Assembly (NCBI GenBank): GCA_046292465.1
Contig: JBKBRB010000014.1
Coordinates: forward strand, 1-64,000
Source: JANWWM01 sp046292465
GTDB lineage: Bacteria > Bacteroidota > Chlorobiia > Chlorobiales > Thermochlorobacteraceae
Length of the DNA: 64,000 nt
Reading direction: 5' to 3'
The notes under the pieces are model-generated. The model was given only the letters and a program-made list of their open reading frames with translations. It was not told where the DNA came from and searched no databases. The position numbers and the translations under genes were made by a program. This document shows, one piece after another, positions 26,108 through 34,951 of this stretch. The number at the start of each line of letters is the position of its first letter. Position 1 is the first letter of the stretch.

Positions 26108-26731
26108 CTATTCAAAAAATTCTTGGACGCGGCACTGAAAGCCTTTGAAGACTTCGCCGCCGTCAATCGTTTTATCGTGCGTATAAACTACCGCCTCAAT
26201 CTTCCCTTCTCGCTTTTGATACGCCGTGATAGACTTCGTTTTCATATCTGCAACCCACACCAACTTCACGCCTGCATTCAGCCACATCAACATCTTTTCG
26301 TTTGTATCGCTCAAAGTCTCCGACGGCGATTGCACTTCCAGCACAAAGTCAGGCACGACTTTGCCGAAGCCTTTCTCTTGCTCTTTATCGCGCTCTTTGA
26401 CAATGAACGCAAAGTCAGGCGCAAGCACTGTTGTCGGCGTCTGCTCCACTACAAAGCCGGTTTCCGCCGCAAAGCATGAGCCAAGACGATGCTGTTCAAC
26501 GAACAGGGTAATTCTTGCGCCAATTTTCATCGCAACTTTTCCGTGATTTCGGCTGGCAGGCGACATTTCTACGGCTTTTCCTTTGATAAGCGTTACATTG
26601 CGTCCTTGTGCAATCAATTCCCACAAGTCGTCTTCGTTCAAAAGTCGTTCTTCGGTGGCTTCATTCGTTACGGCAGGTGTGGCTTGTGCAATGTTCATTT
26701 TTGCCAAGATTCTTTTAGATTGACGAAGCAA
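26108..26731 (-). CDS. Uma2 family (DUF820) putative restriction endonuclease-like protein
   Basis: 207 residues, the usual length. The PD-(D/E)XK-type core is VLAPDFAFIVKERD, followed by VVPDFVLEVQSPSET and the 'VKLVWVADMKTKSITAYQ' strand. Uma2 proteins occur in many copies in cyanobacteria, Chloroflexi and Chlorobiota. They are called putative restriction endonucleases, but no activity is firmly established that I know of. The start is separated by only 31 bases from the divergent COG0523 gene. The 3' end abuts the assembly gap. Confidence 0.88.
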   Translation of the reverse strand: MLRQSKRILAKMNIAQATPAVTNEATEERLLNEDDLWELIAQGRNVTLIKGKAVEMSPASRNHGKVAMKIGARITLFVEQHRLGSCFAAETGFVVEQTPTTVLAPDFAFIVKERDKEQEKGFGKVVPDFVLEVQSPSETLSDTNEKMLMWLNAGVKLVWVADMKTKSITAYQKREGKIEAVVYTHDKTIDGGEVFKGFQCRVQEFFE

Positions 26732-26762
26732 AGTTTAATCACTTTTCAAGCGAATTAAAAAT

Positions 26763-27806
26763 ATGGATTCATCGGCACGTATTCCAGCCATCATTATCAC
26801 GGGCTTTCTTGGGAGCGGAAAAACCACGCTCATCAAGCATTTGCTTGAAACGAGTTTGAGTGGCAAGAAGGTCGCATTGATTGAAAACGAAGTTGGCGAA
26901 GTTTCCGTCGACTCGGTGATTTTGAAAACGCAGAGCGTTGAGATTTCAGAATTGACGGCAGGCTGTATGTGTTGCACGATTTCTGGCGACTTTCAAAATG
27001 CGGTTTCCGATATTCTCAAAGGCGTTTCGCCCGATGTGCTCTTGATTGAAACCACAGGCATTGCCAACCCGCTCTCGATTTTCATGATGCTTGCCAATGA
27101 TAGACGCTTGATTTTAGAAGCCATCATCACCGTTGCGGACGCCGAAAATCTTTGGCTACATCTTCAAGAAAATCTTGTGGCGGAAATTCAACTGACGATT
27201 TGCGATATGGTGGTTTTGAACAAAATTGATGTTTGTTCCGAAGCGCAAATAAAAGCCGCTGAAAATTTAGTTCGGAAAATGAACGAGCGTGCGCCGATTT
27301 TCAAAGTCGTTCAAGGGAAAATTCCGCCCGAAGTGCTTTTCATTTCGTCGCCGAAAAATTTGCGTCAGGAGCACGAAACATTCATGGCAGAACTCAAACG
27401 CAAATACGACAAGGAAATTCACCAGCGATTGCATCAACTCGAACAACACCACGCTCACGAGCACGAACATCATCACGAACACGGTTCGGAAAGTTATCAC
27501 TTGGACATCGACCAAATCGAGACCTTCGCTATTGAGTTGCCGCATGAATTTTCTCAATCGAAGTTCGAGGAGTTCCTTTCCGAATTGCCGCGCCAGTGCT
27601 ATCGCGCCAAAGGCATTGTCAAGTTCGACGCCATGCCCACACCCGCGATTTTCAACTTCGCTTCTGGTCGCTACACGTTTGAGTTTGATACGCTGAAAGA
27701 TGAAACGATTTCCCACAACACTTTGATTTTCATTGGCAAGCAGATTGGCAAACACAAATCGAGCATTGAAGCCCAACTCGCGCTCTGCCAACAACTCAAC
27801 CACTGA
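26763..27806 (+). CDS. COG0523 (CobW/YeiR/ZNG1-type) GTP-binding metallochaperone
   Basis: 347 residues. Walker A is GFLGSGKT (14-21). The family's metal-binding motif is GCMCCT (67-72), and the guanine specificity motif NKID is at 153-156. Between the GTPase and the C-terminal CobW domain lies a histidine-rich stretch at about 224-246 (HQLEQHHAHEHEHHHEHG). COG0523 proteins use GTP to deliver metals, mostly zinc and in some cases cobalt; the His-rich loop favours zinc, nickel or cobalt. It leads a tight plus-strand series with three exported proteins (spacers of 14, 33 and 27 bases), so the target may be one of those or a more distant metalloenzyme such as MetH. Confidence 0.92.
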   Translation: MDSSARIPAIIITGFLGSGKTTLIKHLLETSLSGKKVALIENEVGEVSVDSVILKTQSVEISELTAGCMCCTISGDFQNAVSDILKGVSPDVLLIETTGIANPLSIFMMLANDRRLILEAIITVADAENLWLHLQENLVAEIQLTICDMVVLNKIDVCSEAQIKAAENLVRKMNERAPIFKVVQGKIPPEVLFISSPKNLRQEHETFMAELKRKYDKEIHQRLHQLEQHHAHEHEHHHEHGSESYHLDIDQIETFAIELPHEFSQSKFEEFLSELPRQCYRAKGIVKFDAMPTPAIFNFASGRYTFEFDTLKDETISHNTLIFIGKQIGKHKSSIEAQLALCQQLNH

Positions 27807-27820
27807 CCACACGGCTGTTT

Positions 27821-29827
27821 ATGAAGTTCGTTTTGATTGTGCTTTCGCTCTTTTTACTCACGAGTTTTACGCCGTTGGAAGACTTACCACCGATTGCCTT
27901 TGTCGCACGCCATCCTGCACCCGATAGCATTATTTCAGGCATTGGACCGCACGGCAGAACGTTCAAAACCGGCGGTAAACTCTTTGTGCGCGAGCGTAGC
28001 GGACGACTTCGCCAACTTGCACCAACCTTTTACGACATCGCCGACCTCAGCGTCTCCTACGACGCTAAACGGCTCGTCTTTTCAGGACTTGTTCACCCCG
28101 ATAGCAGTTGGCGCATTTATGAAATCGGCATTGATGGTAGAAACCTTCGCGCCATTACCAAAACCGACCGCACCATCGACCTTTCTCGCTTCGGCGACCT
28201 TGCTAAAACTTTTGAACGCTACGACGACTTCGACCCGTGCTACATGGATAGTGAAAAAATCGTCTTTGCTTCCACACGCTACCCCTCGCTGGCGCAACTT
28301 GGCAGCGTCAGAACCAGCAATCTTTTCGTCGTCAATACTGACGGCACAAACCTTCACCGAATCACAACCGAGCGTAACAGTGCCGAAGAACCCACGATGG
28401 ATTTAAGCGAAGGACGCGTCGTGTTTTCTCGTTGGTGGCTCAACCTTGATTTGCCCAGCAATCAAACCAAAGACGGACTGACGCGCACACCCGCACAAGC
28501 CCTGACCGACGACATCGGCAACATTTGGCATGCCATTACCGCAAAGCCTGACGGCGACGAACTCAAACTCTACGCAGGCTTTGCACGCACGCGCGCAGGC
28601 TTACAAGCCTACAAACCGCGCCTCACGCACAACGGCGATATGCTCGCCATTTTCACCTCATCGCTCTCGATGCTTCATCGCTCTGATTCGGTCGTAATTC
28701 GTCGTTTCAAAAAAGGCGCAAGCGTCCCGATGCTTCTCTCACCTCTTGATGCTGTTTCGGTTGATGCGGTCGAAGTTTCGCCTAACAAGATTATTTACTC
28801 GCAACGTAAAGGCGGCACATTTGGACTTTACCTCACCGATTCGCTTGGCTCGTTCCATCGCAAAATTTTAGACTTGCCGAAAACGGACGAACTATGCGCC
28901 GTTGCACTTGTGCCGCGCCCTGTGCCTACACTCTTCAAAGACCAATTAGACCTTGCCAACGACCAACCGCCATTAGACGAGCCAACCGATTACGCCGACT
29001 TGCACGCCTTCCGATTTGATTGCTTCAACATTTTTATGAACGGCAAAGTCGATGAACCTATACCCGATGCGCCGAAAATTGTTCAAGGCGCAAAGGTTCG
29101 ATTCTACATGAACATTCAACGCAAAAATGCTGACGGAAAAGACATCGCATTGCTTTTCAAAGAATTGCCTGTTGATGAAGACGGCGGAATCCGTGAGCCG
29201 ACTGCTCCTGCCGAAGTGCCACTTTTTGAGCAACTTGTCGACTCGCGTGGCAATTTGCTTACCACATCGAGCGGAAAAATTGCTCATGTTTCAGGCTTGA
29301 ACTCGGAGCGCAAAGGCGCAGGCACAAAGTGCGTCGGTTGCCACACTGGGCACTCGTTGATTGAAGTGCCGATGAACAATGCGCTCTCGCAGTGGTTTAA
29401 TGCGGCGACCTCAGCACATGCTTCGGCAAGTTCAGAGTGGGAACAGAGCGGCGTTCGCTACCATGCGGCGCGCGCGATTGATAGACAAGTTGAACTCGGT
29501 TGCGATACTTCAATGTGGGTTTCCGCGCCAAGCAAAGACGCATGGCTGAATCTCAAATGGGATATTCCGATTGTTGCGCGCGAAGTTGTCCTTTATCCGA
29601 TTTCGAAAAAAAGTGTAATCGAATCACATCGCACTGTAAAAAACGGAAGAATTGCATTATTTTCCGATTCCAAAAAAGTCAAAGAGGTTACTTTTGACCA
29701 TCTGCAACTTCTTCGGCTTGAAGTTGGCGATATTCCAATTAACGAACTGACGGTGAGGCTGGAATCCGACTCGATTTCGCATTTCGGACTTGGCGAAATT
29801 GAAGTTATTGCCCGCCTACTGTATTAA
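27821..29827 (+). CDS. Exported protein with PD40-like propeller, one CXXCH motif and a discoidin-like C-terminus
   Basis: 668 residues with a signal peptide (MKFVLIVLSLFLLTSFTP). Residues about 20-380 contain repeated 'DxxxLVFSGxxxxDSSWRIYEIGIDG' and 'KIVFASTR' blades like TolB/PD40 beta-propellers. Near residues 505-510, GTKCVGCHTGHS is a single CXXCH, a typical c-type haem attachment site. The last about 130 residues (AHASASSEWEQSGVRYHAAR, then WLNLKWDIPIVAREVVLYP) resemble an F5/8 type C (discoidin) ligand-binding domain. The combination resembles proteins annotated as 'hydrazine synthase alpha-like' or PD40 propellers with haem. The role is unknown; it follows the COG0523 gene after 14 bases. 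Confidence 0.75.
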   Translation: MKFVLIVLSLFLLTSFTPLEDLPPIAFVARHPAPDSIISGIGPHGRTFKTGGKLFVRERSGRLRQLAPTFYDIADLSVSYDAKRLVFSGLVHPDSSWRIYEIGIDGRNLRAITKTDRTIDLSRFGDLAKTFERYDDFDPCYMDSEKIVFASTRYPSLAQLGSVRTSNLFVVNTDGTNLHRITTERNSAEEPTMDLSEGRVVFSRWWLNLDLPSNQTKDGLTRTPAQALTDDIGNIWHAITAKPDGDELKLYAGFARTRAGLQAYKPRLTHNGDMLAIFTSSLSMLHRSDSVVIRRFKKGASVPMLLSPLDAVSVDAVEVSPNKIIYSQRKGGTFGLYLTDSLGSFHRKILDLPKTDELCAVALVPRPVPTLFKDQLDLANDQPPLDEPTDYADLHAFRFDCFNIFMNGKVDEPIPDAPKIVQGAKVRFYMNIQRKNADGKDIALLFKELPVDEDGGIREPTAPAEVPLFEQLVDSRGNLLTTSSGKIAHVSGLNSERKGAGTKCVGCHTGHSLIEVPMNNALSQWFNAATSAHASASSEWEQSGVRYHAARAIDRQVELGCDTSMWVSAPSKDAWLNLKWDIPIVAREVVLYPISKKSVIESHRTVKNGRIALFSDSKKVKEVTFDHLQLLRLEVGDIPINELTVRLESDSISHFGLGEIEVIARLLY

Positions 29828-29860
29828 CATTTTCAATGCTAATCAAAACAAACAACAACG

Positions 29861-32632
29861 ATGACCACTTTCTTACGCCTTTCTGTTCTGACGCTGTTTC
29901 TCTTCACCTCGCAAGCCCTTTTCGCACAATCACAAGGATTTTACGATGTTCATTCTTCTGATGGGAACACCGTTTGGGCAGTCGGCAACAGTGGAAGGGT
30001 TTTTCGTTCTGTTGATGGCGGCGCAACGTGGGCGCAATTTATTCTCGGTTCAAATACGCTTCGCACGGTGCAATCGCTCGGCGCAACGGTTTGGGTTGCA
30101 GGCGATAGCGGCAAAGCCTATCGCTCAACCACTTTCGGCGAAACTTGGGAAACCTTCTCGCTTGCAAGTGCAACCACACGCTTTACCTCCCTTCAATTCT
30201 TAGACAATCAAATCGGCTTTCTTGTTGGCTCAAACGGCACAATTCTCAAAACCACTGATGGCGGCACCACGTGGGATTCCAAAACGCCCGCCTTCGTCGA
30301 CAACTTCAACGCTGTGAGTTTCCGCGATAATCAAGTCGGATTTGTGGTTGGAAAAAATGGCAAAGTTCAACGCACCACCAACGGCGGCGACACTTGGACG
30401 GAAATCCATAACCCTGCTTGGAACAACAAAGAAATTTTTTCCGTGAGCGTAAAAGGCAACCTCGTTTATATCGCAGGTGAAGACGGCTTGGCGTTCAAAA
30501 GCACAGACGCTGGCAACACTTGGACGGCTCTCAATTTCAAAACGGATTCACGCTCCAATGTTACAGGCGTTTTCATTCAAAGTCCTGATACCGTCTTCTT
30601 CATCGGCGGTGGCGGATTCATTCGTCGCACGACCGACCGAGACGCTTCCTACATCTGGGGCGAACATGAACTTTACGCACCACTTTCACACATCTTCATT
30701 TACAATCACCGAAAAGGCTGGGCAGTCAGCGATAAGAACAATGTCGTGCTTCGCACCACCGACGGCGGCTTAACATGGCAACTACCTACGGGCACAACCA
30801 TCAACGCCACTTGGGTTCAAACGCGCACTGGTTCTTACATTGGCAATACGCTCGTGCATTCGCCATTTAACAAGCGTGTGATTTATGCCGCTGGCGGCGG
30901 AACGGTGATTCGTAGCAACGATTTAGGCGAAACTTGGACGCAAATCGCGACGATTCCCAACGCAACGAGCGTTCACTCGTTCTATGTCTCGCACTCCGAT
31001 AGCAACACGTGGATAGCCGCCGTTGGTCGCAATCGTGTCGTGAAAACAACCAACGCAGGGCAAACTTGGACCACGACCATTACCGCTACCTACACCAACT
31101 ACGGCATGCCGCTTGAAATGAGTCCCGACAATCCCGAAGTTGTTTATTACGCGCCTGAAGCACAAGGCAGTCCACAAAATGCCAATGCACGATTTTATCG
31201 CTCGCGCAACTTCGGCTCAACTTGGGACACGGTTTCCGTTACACAGTTCCGAAGCCCATGCGATGTGCAAATTGTGCGGGGCGATAGTTCCAACATCTTC
31301 TGGTGCGCCGACGGCATTACCGGCAGCGGACAATCCCGACTTTGGCGGTCGACTGACGAAGGTTTGACTTGGACAAACGTCTATACAGGCACCGGCAGCG
31401 AAATGCCAATGCTCGCCAATAGCCTCCTCAACCCTGCATTAGGCTTCGTTACGCAATGGTCCAGTGGCGGCGTTCAACGCTCAACTGATTATGGCAAAAC
31501 TTGGACGACCATTTCCACTGTCGGCTCGGCTTGGGGCGTCGATATCGCCAAAGATGACCCCAATGTGATGGTTTTCGGCGTTTATGGTGGCGGACAAAGT
31601 TATCTTTCGTTCAATCGTGGCAGTAACTTCCGACAATCTGCCCTTTCAGGCGCAAATTCAGGCTTCCTCTTCATTGACCGCGCCACGCTCATTGCACAAC
31701 AAACTTCGCGGCTTGCTAAACTCTCGGTTACTTACACCGTCCCCACTAGCAATGCACAAGTGCTCACGGTTACTTCTCCTGCAACAAATGCCATTCTGAA
31801 TTTCGGCACATCTCACAACATCACTTGGACTGCCAGCAACATTCCGACCGTCAAAATTGAATTTCAACCTGCCGCCGACAGCGCATGGCAACTTGTCGCC
31901 GATAACATTCTCGGCTCGCTTGGCTCATTCAATTGGAGTGTGCCACCAATTCCGACCTCAAACGCGCGTGTGCGCGTAAGCGACAATAGCGACGGCAATC
32001 CCGTTTCCACCAGTGGCATCTTCACGATTCGCGTTGCCTTGCTCAATGTTGTGCGCGATTCGCTTTCGTTTGTTGTTTCTTCCGCACCCGTTTCTGATAC
32101 GCTCCGCATTTTCAACAACGGCAACGGCACGCTTGTGATTTCGGATATTCAAAACTCGTTGCAGAACAACCTTTCAATTTCGCGTCGCACGCTCTCAATT
32201 CCGCCGCAATCGAGCGATACCGTTACGGTTACGGCACTGCCCTCTGTTGCAGGCGTTTATCGCGATACGATTCGAATTGTCAGCAATGCGCCAAACTCTC
32301 CCGAATTGATTCCTGTAAGCGTTCAAGTGCTTCTTTCTTCAGGCAAAGACCGCTTGCCGAATCAACCCAAGGCGTTTGCATTAGAACAGAATTATCCGAA
32401 TCCGTTCAATCCTTCAACCGTGATTCGCTATCAAATTCCTACTGCAAGCGATGTCAAGCTTAGCGTTTATGATATGCTCGGCAGAGAAGTTGCTACGCTT
32501 GTCAATCAATGGCAAGCGGCAGGACAATACAGCGTTGTTTTCAATGCGCAATCGCTTTCCAGCGGCACATATTTTTATCGCCTCACTGCAGGCGAATTTA
32601 CCAGCATCAAAAAAATGATGCTCGTTAAGTAA
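29861..32632 (+). CDS. Secreted YCF48/BNR-repeat beta-propeller protein with T9SS C-terminal domain
   Basis: 923 residues with a signal peptide ending SQALFAQ. Many repeats of the form 'TTDGGTTWDS', 'STDAGNTWTAL' and 'STDYGKTWTTI' span about residues 25-600; they are the blades of YCF48/sortilin/BNR-type propellers. A Ser/Thr-rich immunoglobulin-like region follows (about 625-830). The end is a type IX sorting domain: LEQNYPNPFNPSTVIRYQ through KKMMLVK. Such proteins act outside the cell or on its surface, probably in adhesion or binding; the ligand is not evident. It is third in the operon begun by the COG0523 gene. Confidence 0.88.
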   Translation: MTTFLRLSVLTLFLFTSQALFAQSQGFYDVHSSDGNTVWAVGNSGRVFRSVDGGATWAQFILGSNTLRTVQSLGATVWVAGDSGKAYRSTTFGETWETFSLASATTRFTSLQFLDNQIGFLVGSNGTILKTTDGGTTWDSKTPAFVDNFNAVSFRDNQVGFVVGKNGKVQRTTNGGDTWTEIHNPAWNNKEIFSVSVKGNLVYIAGEDGLAFKSTDAGNTWTALNFKTDSRSNVTGVFIQSPDTVFFIGGGGFIRRTTDRDASYIWGEHELYAPLSHIFIYNHRKGWAVSDKNNVVLRTTDGGLTWQLPTGTTINATWVQTRTGSYIGNTLVHSPFNKRVIYAAGGGTVIRSNDLGETWTQIATIPNATSVHSFYVSHSDSNTWIAAVGRNRVVKTTNAGQTWTTTITATYTNYGMPLEMSPDNPEVVYYAPEAQGSPQNANARFYRSRNFGSTWDTVSVTQFRSPCDVQIVRGDSSNIFWCADGITGSGQSRLWRSTDEGLTWTNVYTGTGSEMPMLANSLLNPALGFVTQWSSGGVQRSTDYGKTWTTISTVGSAWGVDIAKDDPNVMVFGVYGGGQSYLSFNRGSNFRQSALSGANSGFLFIDRATLIAQQTSRLAKLSVTYTVPTSNAQVLTVTSPATNAILNFGTSHNITWTASNIPTVKIEFQPAADSAWQLVADNILGSLGSFNWSVPPIPTSNARVRVSDNSDGNPVSTSGIFTIRVALLNVVRDSLSFVVSSAPVSDTLRIFNNGNGTLVISDIQNSLQNNLSISRRTLSIPPQSSDTVTVTALPSVAGVYRDTIRIVSNAPNSPELIPVSVQVLLSSGKDRLPNQPKAFALEQNYPNPFNPSTVIRYQIPTASDVKLSVYDMLGREVATLVNQWQAAGQYSVVFNAQSLSSGTYFYRLTAGEFTSIKKMMLVK

Positions 32633-32659
32633 TCAACACAAAAAAAAACTTGTAGCAGT

Positions 32660-33505
32660 ATGCATCTTCATCGTTTCGTTTTGGCTATCGGCGCGATTAT
32701 CTTTTTCGGATTTACTGCCGATAAATTCAAGCAACAGTTTGTTTTTGGAAATTCGCTCACAGGAAAAGTGGGTGCGACACAAAAGCCCGACCATTTTTAC
32801 GACGGCTGTTTTTGCCACATGCCTGATGGCGTTCAGCAAGGACCGCACAATCAAGTTCAGGCTTGGATTTCAGGTCCTGACTCACTGCGCGTCGGCGAAA
32901 CGGCGGTCTTCACGCTTTACGGCAGGAAAGATTCGCTTAGAGCGGGTGGATTCAACATTGCGGCTTTTCTCGGCACGCTCGATACGCTCAGCGCCGGCAT
33001 GCGAATCGAAGATGGCGAACTCACACACACCTTTCCGAAAGTGGCACAAGGCGATACGCTGATGTGGCAGTTTCGCTACACCGCTCCCGCCAATGCAGGG
33101 CGCGACACGATTTACGCCAACTTCTGCGCCGTCGACACCAGTTACGACCCCAACGGCGACTATTGGAATTATGCCCCGAGTTTCGTTGTAACCGTTGTTC
33201 CGAACAGTTCTGCACCGACGCTCTCTGAAAAGCCAAGCGCGTTTAGCCTTGCTCAAAACTATCCGAATCCGTTCAATCCGACGACGCTTATTCAGTATCA
33301 ACTCTCGCAACCCAGCACCGTGCGCCTCGAGCTCTTTGATGCAGTTGGGCGTAAGGTTGCCACATTGGTCAATGCGCGTCAAGCAACAGGGGTATATTCC
33401 TACACGCTCAATGCTTCTCAATTCAATTTGTCGAGCGGCGTTTATCTCTATCGCTTGCAAACCGATAATTTCGCTGAAACCAAAAAGATGCTCTTCTTGA
33501 AGTAA
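32660..33505 (+). CDS. Exported choice-of-anchor V-like protein with a CXCH motif and T9SS C-terminal domain
   Basis: 281 residues with a short N-terminal signal (FVLAIGAIIFFGFTA). The mature start holds YDGCFCHMPDG (about 48-58). Related exported domains usually show a haem-like CxxCH here, while this one has only CFCH, so covalent haem binding is doubtful. A beta-sandwich (PDSLRVGETAVFTLYGRK, then GDTLMWQFRYTAPANAGRDT) resembles the reeler-like 'choice-of-anchor V' domain. The last 80 residues are a type IX sorting domain (LAQNYPNPFNPTTLIQYQ to KKMLFLK). It is last in the four-gene operon and is followed by a terminator. Confidence 0.78.
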   Translation: MHLHRFVLAIGAIIFFGFTADKFKQQFVFGNSLTGKVGATQKPDHFYDGCFCHMPDGVQQGPHNQVQAWISGPDSLRVGETAVFTLYGRKDSLRAGGFNIAAFLGTLDTLSAGMRIEDGELTHTFPKVAQGDTLMWQFRYTAPANAGRDTIYANFCAVDTSYDPNGDYWNYAPSFVVTVVPNSSAPTLSEKPSAFSLAQNYPNPFNPTTLIQYQLSQPSTVRLELFDAVGRKVATLVNARQATGVYSYTLNASQFNLSSGVYLYRLQTDNFAETKKMLFLK

Positions 33506-33538
33506 CTTTCAATCCCACATTTTGGCGACATTCATCAG

Positions 33539-33567
33539 AAGGCGGAGCATTTCTCTTCGCCTTTTCT
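33539..33567 (+). terminator. Intrinsic terminator of the COG0523/secreted-protein operon
   Basis: AAGGCG (33539-33544), extended by GAG, pairs with CGCCTT (33558-33563) and is followed by TTCTATT. It lies 34 bases after the stop codon of the CXCH-motif gene. Confidence 0.65.
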
Positions 33568-33646
33568 ATTCGCGCACTTTTTCACAGTTTTGGAATTTCA
33601 CAGCCTCAAAAAAAGTTTTCATTCCGTAATCAAACCTGACAGCAGC

Positions 33647-34813
33647 ATGAACCCTATCGTTCGCGCTTTTCCAATCATTTTGTTTCTGCTTGCTCCTGCT
33701 TGGCTTTTCGCACAAGAGCCAAACACCAAAGCCTTCACCAAATACGACGAACAGGTTTTGAAAGGCATTGACTATGTCTATAATCTCGATTTCAACGAAG
33801 CCGATTCGGTTTTCTCCGACATCATTCGCAAAGACCCGAAATCGCCCGTTGGACACTTCTTCAAGGGCATGGTGCTGTGGTGGAAAATGATGCTCGACCT
33901 CGATGACACCCAATACGACGAGACTTTCAGCAACTACATGGAAAAAGTCATCGACCTTTGTGATGAAAAGTTGGAACTTAACGACCGCGATGTGGAAGCG
34001 ATGTTTTTCAAAAGTGGTGCGCTCGGATTTCGCGGCAGGCTTCGCGCTAACCGCGGGCAGTGGCTTAAAGCCGCACTCGACGGCAAAGACGCCCTTCCTA
34101 TCGTTTCACGCCTTCAAAAGGTTAGCAAAGACAATATCGACGTGCTTTTTGGACTTGGAATTTATGACTATTACGCCGAAGCCATTCCTGAACAATACCC
34201 TGCTGTTAGACCGCTTGCCCTCATGTTTCCAAAAGGTGATAAAAAACGCGGCATTGCACGACTCGATTCCTGTATGAAGTTCGGGCACTACGCTAAAACA
34301 GAAGCCATTTACTTCCTCGCACAGATTTACTATGTCTATGAAAAAGATTTCGCCAAAGCCGCCGAATTTTGCAAACAACTTCATCAACGCTATCCCGATA
34401 ATCCCTTTTTCTACACTTATCTCGGACGCTGTTATGCCGCCAGCGGCTTTTGGAAAGAAGCCGAAGAGATTTTCACCGACGTTTGGAAAAAGTATCAAAA
34501 CGGCGTCAAGCACTATAACGAACGCCATGTGCGCGAAGCGCATTACTACATCGGTCTTGCCATGATGAACCGCCGTGATTTGAAGGACGCCTTAGCACAT
34601 TTCACCAATGCGGTGAATTTGAGCCTCAAAGTCGATAGCAAAGAGCCTTCCCCTTTCCGCGTCCTTTCCGAATTGCGCTTAGGCATGATTTACGACGCAC
34701 AAGGCGATAGAGCCAAAGCTACAGCGCATTACAAAAACGTTCTGAACTTGAAAGAGCATCAAGAGTCTCATAAAAAAGCCAAAGCCTATCTAAAACACCC
34801 TTACAGCGGCTAA
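33647..34813 (+). CDS. Exported tetratricopeptide repeat protein
   Basis: 388 residues from the ATG at 33647, which gives the signal peptide MNPIVRAFPIILFLLAPAWL ending FAQ. The upstream part of the frame has no signal character. TPR-like helices include DYVYNLDFNEADSVFSDII, DALPIVSRLQKVSKDNID, AIYFLAQIYYVYEKDFAKAA and HYYIGLAMMNRRDLKDALAH. The whole protein is alpha-helical and probably periplasmic. The family is frequent as an uncharacterised 'tetratricopeptide repeat protein' in Chlorobiota. It precedes porQ, but with a 138-base spacer. Confidence 0.8.
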   Translation: MNPIVRAFPIILFLLAPAWLFAQEPNTKAFTKYDEQVLKGIDYVYNLDFNEADSVFSDIIRKDPKSPVGHFFKGMVLWWKMMLDLDDTQYDETFSNYMEKVIDLCDEKLELNDRDVEAMFFKSGALGFRGRLRANRGQWLKAALDGKDALPIVSRLQKVSKDNIDVLFGLGIYDYYAEAIPEQYPAVRPLALMFPKGDKKRGIARLDSCMKFGHYAKTEAIYFLAQIYYVYEKDFAKAAEFCKQLHQRYPDNPFFYTYLGRCYAASGFWKEAEEIFTDVWKKYQNGVKHYNERHVREAHYYIGLAMMNRRDLKDALAHFTNAVNLSLKVDSKEPSPFRVLSELRLGMIYDAQGDRAKATAHYKNVLNLKEHQESHKKAKAYLKHPYSG

Positions 34814-34862
34814 CTCGGGGGTTCTTCCTTCTTCCCTTGATAGTGCCCGCACGGTTATCTAA

Positions 34863-34894
34863 ATTGTCGATACAAAACATTGTCGATACAAGAC
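34863..34894 (+). repeat. Two tandem 16-base repeats upstream of porQ
   Basis: ATTGTCGATACAAAAC at 34863-34878 is followed directly by ATTGTCGATACAAGAC at 34879-34894, one mismatch apart. They lie 58-89 bases before the porQ start codon, where an operator could sit, but no regulator is known to me for this word. Confidence 0.5.
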
Positions 34895-34951
34895 GCCAAG
34901 TGCGGCTTCATTGTCGCCTCTGTCGTTCAAAATCCGAAATGCAATCAATCC

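Noticed and set aside
25243..26479. Long open frames running through the N block
   Set aside because: They are open only because unknown bases contain no stop codons.
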